From NCBI RefSeq assembly GCF_030818795.1, contig NZ_JAUTAY010000001.1, forward strand, positions 930,001-994,000: DNA of 64,000 bases. Direction: 5' to 3'. The notes below the pieces were generated by a model. It saw nothing but the letters and a program-made list of their open reading frames with translations, searched no databases and had not been told where the DNA came from. This stretch comes from Microbacterium sp. SORGH_AS_0862 (GTDB lineage: Bacteria; Actinomycetota; Actinomycetes; Actinomycetales; Microbacteriaceae). Shown one piece after another: positions 16,557 through 23,101 of the stretch (position 1 is the stretch's first letter; each line of letters begins with the position of its first letter). The translations under genes were made by a program, and so were the position numbers.

Positions 16557-19355
16557 ATGTCACGAACGACCCGCCGCGCCGTCACGGTCGCGACCATCAC
16601 CGCCATCGCCGGCTCGGCGCTGCTGGGCGGCACCGCCGCATCCGCCGCGACGCAGAGCACCGCCGCACCGAGCACCACGACCACCGCCCCCGCACCGGGC
16701 ACCGCCGGCTCCGACTCCGTCGGCGACCGCTCCAGCTTCGTCGTGCCCGTGCTGCCCGACACGCAGTTCTACTCCCGCTACAGCGCATCGCAGTTCGTGC
16801 CCCAGTACGGTACGAACCCCTTCGAGGTGCAGACGCAGTGGATCGTCGACAACCAGCACGAGCTCAACATGCCCTTCACGGTGCACGTGGGCGACGTCGT
16901 CGACCAGCAGGGTCAGAGCGGCGAGTGGGATGCGGCCGCCAAGGCCATGAAGATCCTCACCGACGGCGGCATGGAGTACTCGGTGCTCCCCGGCAACCAC
17001 GACGTGAGCGACATGAACGCCCGCTCCTCCGTCGGCATCTCGGGCAACTACCTCGCCCGCTTCGGAGAGTCCCAGCTGCGCGCCCAAGCGGGCGACGGCC
17101 TGATCGGCACCTTCCAGAACGGGCTCTCCTCGGCCTACCTGTTTCAGGCCGAGGGCCACACGTGGATGTCGCTCGCGATCGCGTGGAACGCCTCCGACGA
17201 CACCTTCGCGTGGGCGCAGGGCGTGCTCGACGCGCACCCCGGCGTCCCCGTCATCCTCTCCTCGCACGCCATCATCGGCATCGCCGAGGACCAGGTGTCG
17301 CCGGCATCCTGGTGGTGGGGCGAGGAGCTGTGGAATCGCCTCATCAAGAGCAACGACGAGATCATCCTCACCGTCAACGGTCACTTCCACGGCTCCACGT
17401 CGCAGACGCGTACGAACGACGCCGGCCACCCGGTGTACCAGGTGCTCACCGACTACCAGATGGCCGCCGACGGCGGGAACGGCATCATGAGCCTGTTCGA
17501 GTTCAACCTCTCGGGCGGCGACATCACCCTGTCGACCATCTCGCCGTGGGTGCCCAAGAAGCACGCGAACTCCGTCGCCTCCACCGACGCTCCGGTGCTG
17601 ACCGGCTCCGGGCAGAGCCTCACGATGCCGCTCGACTTCCGCTCGCGCTTCGGGTGGACGATCGACCCGTCCCAAGAGGACGACGTCGACCTCTCGGCGC
17701 GCGCGAAGGCGATCGTGTCGAAGGGCTGGAACGGGTCGAACGGCGGCACCGCTCGCGCCGTCGCCGGCGCTTCCAACGACTACATCCAGGTCGACGGCAC
17801 GGTCGCGCACTGGCGATTCGGCGGCGTGCCCGAGGGAGTCGTCGACGAGAACTCGGTGATCCCCGACGTCGCCGGCGACAGCCCGATGTACCGCAACGCG
17901 ATCGATCAGACCGACGCGAACGAGGCCCTCGACGACGTGAAGGTCTCGCATGAGAACCACGCCTACTACTCGTCCGACTTCGGCGCGGTCTGCTTCAGCA
18001 ACGTCTACCGCAACGCCTCCGGCCCCGACAACCTGTCGTTCCTGTCGACCGAGTACGGCGCACCGGCGACCTTCGCCGACCTGACCGCCTCGACCGGCTA
18101 CACGCTGGAGAGCTTCCTGCAGCTCGACGAGGGCTGGACCGAGACCGCCAACCGATGGGGCGCGGCGATCACCCGCGGCGGCTCGCGCGAGTGGACCGGC
18201 ATCCACGATTCCGCAGATCCCGGTGCCGGCGCCGCGTGGCTCGGCATCTCGAGCCTGCGCGAGTACCAGTACTCCGCCGGCGACACAACGACCGGAAACT
18301 CGTACACGAACTGGTCGGGCGAGATCATGCCCGGCTCGTGGCACCACGTGGCGATCGTCAACGACCCCGACGCCCGCACCGTGATCATGTACGTCGACGG
18401 CGTGCCCGTGCTGCGCAACGCGTCGAACGTCGGCGGGATGATGGCTGCGGACTTCATGCCCTGGATCATCGGCACGTCGACGTGGGACACCGAGCCCGAC
18501 CACGGCTGGAACGGATGCGTCGGCGAGACCCGCATCGTGGATCACGCCCTCTCGCAGAGCGAGTTCCTCACCGAGCGCGTCGACATCGACGGCACGGGCG
18601 CGAACTTCGCGCTCACGACCGACACCGGCACGGTCCTCGCACACGACGCGAAGATCACCGAGTTCACCGGAACCGGCTTCCCGGGCGCGAAGATCACCGT
18701 CACGGCGGGACAGGCTCGCCTCGGCGAGGCCGTCGTCGCGCAGGACGGCAGCTGGGAGGCGACTCTCGACGCACCCGTCGCGGGCTCCGGCGCCCACACC
18801 TTCGCGTTCACCCAGGCGATCGGCACCCGCTCCGGCAAGCCCTTCGAGGCGACCCTGACGATCGGTGAGAACACCGCCTGGAGTCCCGTCGAGAGCGATC
18901 TGACCGACAGCCTCGAGGGCCTCATCACCGTGACGCCCGAGAACTTCGTGCCGGGCCAGGCCATCAGCGTGCGCGTGCCGGAAGGACACGAGGGCGAGGA
19001 GCTCTCGGCCTTCCTCTTCTCCCAGCCGACCGGCCTCGGAGTGTCGACGGTCACCGGCGGCTCCCTGCGCCTCGTGACCCCCGCATCCCTTCCGCTCGGG
19101 GTGCACCGGCTCGCGGTCTACACCGCGGACGGCACGATCCTCGGCTGGAGCAACGTGCTCATCAGCGCACCCGTCATCGGCACGGACCCCGTGCCCGTCC
19201 CCGACCCGACGGCCCCGGTCGCCGCGGGTCCGGGGGCATCGGGGGCACTGCCGATCACCGGGATCGAAGCCGCATCCCTGGTGCTGCTCATCGGGGCAGG
19301 ACTCGGCGCACTCGCCTTCGGCGTGGGCGCGGTGCGTCGAGCTCGGCGCCGCTGA
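16557..19355 (+). CDS. Cell-wall-anchored metallophosphoesterase with LamG domain
   Basis: A 932-residue exported protein. It has a signal peptide (1-31, ending TAASAA), then a calcineurin-like metallophosphoesterase domain (about 60-330) with DTQ at 68-70, GDVVDQ at 112-117, GNHD at 146-149, a later SSHAIIG and NGHFHGS. A LamG/concanavalin-like domain (about 500-690) contains GSWHHVAIV and MYVDGVPVLRN, followed by two Ig-like repeats. The C-terminus is a sortase signal: LPITG at 898-902, a hydrophobic helix and RRARRR. The start at 16557 is supported by AAGGAGA nine bases upstream; ATG 16503 is in frame but lacks a ribosome binding site. The substrate is unknown; the lectin-like domain suggests a surface or extracellular glycan/phosphoester. 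Confidence 0.88.
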   Translation: MSRTTRRAVTVATITAIAGSALLGGTAASAATQSTAAPSTTTTAPAPGTAGSDSVGDRSSFVVPVLPDTQFYSRYSASQFVPQYGTNPFEVQTQWIVDNQHELNMPFTVHVGDVVDQQGQSGEWDAAAKAMKILTDGGMEYSVLPGNHDVSDMNARSSVGISGNYLARFGESQLRAQAGDGLIGTFQNGLSSAYLFQAEGHTWMSLAIAWNASDDTFAWAQGVLDAHPGVPVILSSHAIIGIAEDQVSPASWWWGEELWNRLIKSNDEIILTVNGHFHGSTSQTRTNDAGHPVYQVLTDYQMAADGGNGIMSLFEFNLSGGDITLSTISPWVPKKHANSVASTDAPVLTGSGQSLTMPLDFRSRFGWTIDPSQEDDVDLSARAKAIVSKGWNGSNGGTARAVAGASNDYIQVDGTVAHWRFGGVPEGVVDENSVIPDVAGDSPMYRNAIDQTDANEALDDVKVSHENHAYYSSDFGAVCFSNVYRNASGPDNLSFLSTEYGAPATFADLTASTGYTLESFLQLDEGWTETANRWGAAITRGGSREWTGIHDSADPGAGAAWLGISSLREYQYSAGDTTTGNSYTNWSGEIMPGSWHHVAIVNDPDARTVIMYVDGVPVLRNASNVGGMMAADFMPWIIGTSTWDTEPDHGWNGCVGETRIVDHALSQSEFLTERVDIDGTGANFALTTDTGTVLAHDAKITEFTGTGFPGAKITVTAGQARLGEAVVAQDGSWEATLDAPVAGSGAHTFAFTQAIGTRSGKPFEATLTIGENTAWSPVESDLTDSLEGLITVTPENFVPGQAISVRVPEGHEGEELSAFLFSQPTGLGVSTVTGGSLRLVTPASLPLGVHRLAVYTADGTILGWSNVLISAPVIGTDPVPVPDPTAPVAAGPGASGALPITGIEAASLVLLIGAGLGALAFGVGAVRRARRR

Positions 19356-19366
19356 GCCGGCATCGT

Positions 19367-19397
19367 GGGCCCCTTCCGCACCTCGCGGGAGGGGCCC
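19367..19397 (+). terminator. Hairpin terminator after the phosphoesterase gene
   Basis: GGGCCCCTTCC (19367-19377) pairs with GGGAGGGGCCC (19387-19397), an 11-bp stem with one wobble pair and a nine-base loop, 12 bp after the stop codon. There is no T-run, as is common in this group. It could also end the leftward gene at 19410. Confidence 0.65.
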
Positions 19398-19409
19398 CAC
19401 GAGCACGTG

Positions 19410-19643
19410 TCAGCCTCCTTCGCCGCGCACCCGCACGATCGCGGCGTCGAGGTACCAACGAAGCGAGACCTCCCGCACGTGGTTCCAGCCCACGCGTACG
19501 CGCACCATCGTCACCCCGCGCGCACGCATAGCCAGCGCGACGTCGTGAGATAAGCGCACCCGTTCATCGACCGGGCGCCAGGCCATGCCAACATATTCGT
19601 CAAGCACCCTCGCCCCGTCGACCCTGTGAAACACACCGGCCAT
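19410..19643 (-). CDS. Small hypothetical protein
   Basis: A 77-residue frame, MAGVFHRVDGARVLDE to VRVRGEGG, with a balanced composition (several Trp, Tyr, Phe and Val) and no membrane segment. I do not recognise the family. It is supported by its position: it is divergent from the DUF6907-like gene, and a perfect 20-bp palindrome lies 39 bp upstream of its start. No strong ribosome binding site is visible, and it could still be a chance frame. Confidence 0.4.
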   Translation of the reverse strand: MAGVFHRVDGARVLDEYVGMAWRPVDERVRLSHDVALAMRARGVTMVRVRVGWNHVREVSLRWYLDAAIVRVRGEGG

Positions 19644-19681
19644 GGCGACTCCGTCCGAGCTCGCACGAGAATTGCATTACG

Positions 19682-19701
19682 ACACCATGTATACATGGTG
19701 T
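19682..19701. promoter_or_regulatory. Perfect 20-bp palindromic operator P1
   Basis: ACACCATGTATACATGGTGT is a perfect 20-bp palindrome located between the divergent small genes at 19643 (-) and 19808 (+). A near-identical site is at 20200-20219. The length and symmetry fit a dimeric regulator such as a GntR, TetR or XRE protein; the XRE gene at 20449 is a candidate. Confidence 0.75.
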
Positions 19702-19807
19702 GAAGCACGACGACAAACGCACCCGACCGCCGCAGCAACACCGCGACTTCCCACCCCACCGGGTGAACCCGTCACCCGGCCCCGACCCGGAGGAGGATGA
19801 CTGCCAC

Positions 19808-20164
19808 ATGCGCGATTACTTCGCTGGCGACGACGCACTCTGCCCGACATGGTGCACCGGGGATCACGAGCTTTCGGACGACCTCCGACTGGCACACCGC
19901 AGCGAAGCGATATCCGTACCCGCCGTGGAGTGCGTCGACGACCCCGCGCGCGGCACCCCTCGCGCAACAACGGCGAACCTGATCGTCGGGCTCGAAAAGT
20001 CTTCCGGAGAGCTCTGGGTGTGGATCGGCCCCGAAGACGACGCGAGACGCGGCCTCGCCCTGAGCGCCGAGAGCGCCCATCGCTTGCAGAACGCACTGAG
20101 CGACATCCTGCGCCTCGCTCGCACCGGGCGTGAACGCGGCGGGACGCAACCCGCGCAAGACTAG
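19808..20164 (+). CDS. DUF6907-like small protein
   Basis: A 118-residue soluble protein with the pattern I associate with actinobacterial DUF6907 proteins: a Cys-x3-Cys pair with His in LCPTWCTGDHE near the start, LAHRSEAISVP, then WVWIGPEDDARRGLALSA and SAHRLQNALSDIL at the end. These proteins often occur near XRE regulators and their function is not known. The start at ATG 19808 is preferred because GGAGGAGG lies 8-15 bases upstream; an in-frame GTG at 19700 would overlap the P1 palindrome and add a Pro/Asp-rich leader of unlikely composition. The gene is flanked by palindromes P1 and P2. Confidence 0.75.
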   Translation: MRDYFAGDDALCPTWCTGDHELSDDLRLAHRSEAISVPAVECVDDPARGTPRATTANLIVGLEKSSGELWVWIGPEDDARRGLALSAESAHRLQNALSDILRLARTGRERGGTQPAQD

Positions 20165-20199
20165 TCACAGGACCGCGCGATCACCACAATCGCAGCGAT

Positions 20200-20219
20200 G
20201 TACCATGTAAACATGGTGT
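20200..20219. promoter_or_regulatory. Palindromic operator P2 (copy of P1)
   Basis: GTACCATGTAAACATGGTGT has perfect ACCATGT/ACATGGT arms around a two-base centre and matches P1 (19682-19701) at 17 of 20 positions. It lies after the DUF6907-like gene and just before the hairpin array that leads to the XRE gene. Confidence 0.7.
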
Positions 20220-20247
20220 CACCCTCCCGAGCGGCGGCACAGCGAGG

Positions 20248-20352
20248 GTCTCTGGGCATGGGAATCCAGAGGCGCGTTGCGGTCTCCGTGGGGCGCAACG
20301 CCTGGCTCCCCTCTGCACGCTTTCACCCCCTCGCATCGCAGAGGGGAGCCAG
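20248..20352 (+). ncRNA. Structured element: three directly abutting hairpins
   Basis: Hairpin 1 pairs 20248-20255 with 20266-20273 (CTCTGG/CCAGAG core). Hairpin 2 pairs GCGTTGCG (20274-20281) with CGCAACGC (20294-20301). Hairpin 3 pairs CTGGCTCCCCTCTGC (20302-20316) with GCAGAGGGGAGCCAG (20338-20352). There is no base between one hairpin and the next. A fourth short stem (CGGGG/CCCCG) is at 20375-20389. It could be a 5' leader of the XRE gene, a small RNA or a DNA-level element such as a recombination or mobilisation site. I see no convincing protein frame through it. Confidence 0.55.
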
Positions 20353-20448
20353 CACATCCTTCGCGGACGGGCCACGGGGACACACCCCGGTCGATCCCAG
20401 CCGCTTCCCGCAGTTTCCTCATGTGGGCAAATGGTTCAGAGTTGATCC

Positions 20449-20718
20449 ATGACCATGACCGTCAGCGAGCAGTGGACCACGTACTGCCGGATGCTGGGAG
20501 AGAACCTCTCGACGGCGCGCGCGGCGCTCGGCCTGAGTCAGGAGCAGGTCGCTCGCGCGGCGGGCCTGGCGACCTTCACGTACCAGAAGCTCGAGAAGGG
20601 CGAGTCCAACCCGGGCAGCCCGGCGAATCCGCGACTGCACACGCTCGTCTCGCTCGCCCTGGTGTTGAACCTGGATCTCGCGACGATGCTCCCTTCCGCC
20701 CAGCTCGCGAAGGCGTGA
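20449..20718 (+). CDS. XRE-family transcriptional regulator
   Basis: An 89-residue protein that is essentially one Cro/C1-type helix-turn-helix: LSTARAALGLSQEQVARAAG is followed by ATFTYQKLEKGESNP and a C-terminal helix. There is no effector domain, so it resembles small antitoxin- or phage-type regulators. Its GTGA overlap with the downstream membrane protein gene couples translation and suggests that the two proteins act together. The nearby twin palindromes P1/P2 are plausible binding sites, untested. Confidence 0.88.
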   Translation: MTMTVSEQWTTYCRMLGENLSTARAALGLSQEQVARAAGLATFTYQKLEKGESNPGSPANPRLHTLVSLALVLNLDLATMLPSAQLAKA

Positions 20719-21449
20719 CCGACGCTGTCACGCTCGCACACACGAGGCGCCTCGGCCGCATCTGTGCGGGCGTGACAGCGGTGTACGGCGGCTTCCTCGT
20801 CTTCACGGGGATATACGCGCTGGTGCTCGGCGCCATCATCTGGCGCAACGCCGCGCGCCCCGCGCGCATCTTCCGCACCGCCCGCGCGAACCAGCTCGCC
20901 TACAGCGACCGCGGAGCGGTCGGCCTGCGACTGCCCGGCTCCGTCATGGCGAGCACCGACGCGTTCGTCGTCACGACCGACGTGCTGAGCGGCGGAGCTC
21001 CGGACAACGGCCTCCCCCGCTTCACCGCCATCTCCCTCGACCGGCAGACGCCCCACATCGTGCTCGAGAACCGTCGCGCCCGCGTGCTGCGCACCACCGG
21101 CGCGCTCTACATCTTCACGCCCGACCTCATGGCGCTCATGATCGATCTCGCATCCGACTGCGAAGCCGAGCTGCTCGACGGCTGGCTCGTGCTCTACAGC
21201 GGGCGCCCCTGGCGACTCTCGACCCCGCGCGGCTTCACGCGACTCATCTCGCTCGTCGACCTCGTCGGACGCAAGATGCGCACCCGCACCGAGCTGTATC
21301 GCGACGAGCACGCGGATGCGGAAACCGCCATCGCGATCCCCGGCCGCCGCCTGCGTGCCCGTCCTTCGTGGGGAGCGGTCGCCTCGACGATCGTGCCGGC
21401 GGCGTTCATCGCGCTCGGGCTCGTGTCGATGATCCTCGACCTGTTCTGA
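20715..21449 (+). CDS. Membrane protein coupled to the XRE regulator
   Basis: A 244-residue protein with one hydrophobic segment near the N-terminus (GVTAVYGGFLVFTGIYALVL), a central soluble domain of about 160 residues, and a second segment at the C-terminus (IVPAAFIALGLVSMILDLF). I do not recognise the family. GTG 20715 was chosen because it overlaps the XRE stop as GTGA; a longer frame upstream runs through the hairpin array and has no plausible start. An XRE regulator fused by operon to a membrane protein recalls sensor/repressor pairs, but no toxin or protease motif is visible. Confidence 0.8.
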   Translation: MTDAVTLAHTRRLGRICAGVTAVYGGFLVFTGIYALVLGAIIWRNAARPARIFRTARANQLAYSDRGAVGLRLPGSVMASTDAFVVTTDVLSGGAPDNGLPRFTAISLDRQTPHIVLENRRARVLRTTGALYIFTPDLMALMIDLASDCEAELLDGWLVLYSGRPWRLSTPRGFTRLISLVDLVGRKMRTRTELYRDEHADAETAIAIPGRRLRARPSWGAVASTIVPAAFIALGLVSMILDLF

Positions 21450-21814
21450 GGGATGCGGGGAGCCTGTCCCTCGTGATTCGGTGCACGTCGTGCCCGATGA
21501 GATCCCGCCGGTCGGCGGCATGCCCGGGCATCGCGATCACGTAGAACTGCTCAGTTCCGGGAGCGCGCGCAGGATCGATCCGCGCCGTGACGCGTTCCGC
21601 GACGCACCGCGCCGGAACGAGCGTCGTGGCCGCTGGAAGTCCCGGTGGGAACTGTATTCCGCGTCACACACTCGTACCCACCGCGTCACGCGAGGCGCCG
21701 ATCGAAACCTCGCCACTCCCAGCGGAAACACAAGGGACACATAGCGATGGCACCGTGAGGCCGCTCCACCGACACCGTCACCCGAACGCCCCGGCAGCAA
21801 AGGTCTGTACACCC
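21450..21814. other. Intergenic region before the cohesin-like gene
   Basis: In these 365 bp I see no convincing gene. Several short frames exist but are rich in Arg/His/Pro and have no ribosome binding site. The region must hold the promoter of the cohesin/dockerin pair, but I cannot identify a clear -35/-10. Confidence 0.5.
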
Positions 21815-23101
21815 ATGCCCGATTCCCGCGCCCGCCGCGCCCGCAGCGGCCCCCGCCTCCGACGACCAGTGATCATCGCCGCGCTCGTCGGTCTGGTGAT
21901 CGCCCCCCTCACCGCCACCGCCGTCGCCACAGCGGTCTCGGCCAACGCCAAGGCCACCGCGATCGCCACACTGTCGGCCACCGACGGCGTCGTGGGCGAC
22001 GCCCTCACCCTGACGCTCGACACGACCGATGCCGACGACGTCTACGCCGCCGCCGTGAGCCTGAGCTTCGACGCGTCCCGCCTCACCTTCGACGAGGACG
22101 CCCTCACCAGCGACTTCCCCGGCATGTACAGCGTCGTGGGCGAGATCGCCGGCGACGAAGGACACCTCGACTTCACCCTCACGCGACTCGGCACCTCGAG
22201 CGGAGCGGTCGGCGAATTCTCGCTCGGAGAGCTCGGCTTCACCTCGACCGCCTGGGGCGACGCCGCCATCACGATCGACGCCGTGACCCTCGTCGACAGC
22301 GAGCTCGGCCGGATCGAGCAGAAGCCCGGAACCACCCTCACGTTCCGCGTTCCCGCACCCCCGGAGCCCACGACTCCGCCGACGGAGCCCACCACTCCCC
22401 CCACCGAACCCACCACTGCCCCGACCGAGCCGACGACGGCGCCGACCGAACCCGCGGAGCCCTCGACGCCGACGAAGCCGACGACACCCGCCGCACCCAC
22501 CGCACCGAACGCGCCCGCGACCCCGAACAGCCCGACGGTCATCGCGGCCAGCGGCTACGGCACGACGGTCGCGAAGCCCTCCTCGGGCTCGGTCGTCGCG
22601 GCACCGCAATCGAGCGCCGCGCCCACCAACCAGACGGCGCAGATCGCTGCGTCGACCGCGAAGCCCGCGCCGGGCGCCACCGTCGAGCTGACGGTCACCG
22701 GCCTCGCCGCGAACACGGCGCACCGCATCGAGCTTCACTCCGACCCGATCGTGCTCGGCACCGCGGTCAGCGACGCGGCGGGCTCGTTCACCTTCACGGC
22801 CACGATCCCGGAGACCGCCCCCACCGGCGAGCACGAGATCGTCGTCCTGGCCGACGACGCCGTGGTGGCGACCCTGCCCATCACGATCGCGGAGGCGACC
22901 GCATCCCCGGCGCCGACGGCGAGCCCGACCGCATCCGCCACCGCCGCCCCCGAGGTCGACACGGATGCGGCATCGTCCGCCGACTCCTCCGGCGGCATGG
23001 CCTGGTGGATCTGGATCGTCGTCGCACTGGTCGTCGTCCTCATCGCGGCCGTCATCGCCCTCGTGATGTCCCGCAACCGCAGCAAGGAGAAGAGCGAATG
23101 A
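21815..23101 (+). CDS. Membrane-anchored cohesin-like protein
   Basis: A 428-residue exported protein. Residues 1-44 are a basic N-terminus and signal/anchor helix (VIIAALVGLVIAPLTATAVA). Residues about 47-180 form a cohesin-like beta-sandwich, with the opening pattern VVGDALTLTLDTTDADDVYA and the core VSLSFDASRLTFDEDAL. A Thr/Pro/Glu linker of repeating TEPTTPP-type units covers about 181-240. A second beta domain (about 290-370) starts PAPGATVELTVTGLAANTAH. The C-terminus has a transmembrane helix after GGMAWWIW and a basic tail. The start MPDSRARRARSG is followed directly by the signal helix. The stop overlaps the dockerin-amidase start (ATGA), so cohesin and dockerin proteins are made together. 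The match is by pattern only. Confidence 0.8.
   Translation: MPDSRARRARSGPRLRRPVIIAALVGLVIAPLTATAVATAVSANAKATAIATLSATDGVVGDALTLTLDTTDADDVYAAAVSLSFDASRLTFDEDALTSDFPGMYSVVGEIAGDEGHLDFTLTRLGTSSGAVGEFSLGELGFTSTAWGDAAITIDAVTLVDSELGRIEQKPGTTLTFRVPAPPEPTTPPTEPTTPPTEPTTAPTEPTTAPTEPAEPSTPTKPTTPAAPTAPNAPATPNSPTVIAASGYGTTVAKPSSGSVVAAPQSSAAPTNQTAQIAASTAKPAPGATVELTVTGLAANTAHRIELHSDPIVLGTAVSDAAGSFTFTATIPETAPTGEHEIVVLADDAVVATLPITIAEATASPAPTASPTASATAAPEVDTDAASSADSSGGMAWWIWIVVALVVVLIAAVIALVMSRNRSKEKSE

Noticed and set aside
16560..19406. 948-codon open frame on the minus strand opposite the phosphoesterase gene
   Set aside because: The + strand has clear motifs, a signal peptide and a sortase tail; the reverse frame is Arg/Val/Gly-rich without any recognisable block.
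20198..20452. 84-codon frame through the hairpin array
   Set aside because: Composition is unlike protein, no ribosome binding site is present, and the base pairing explains the sequence better.
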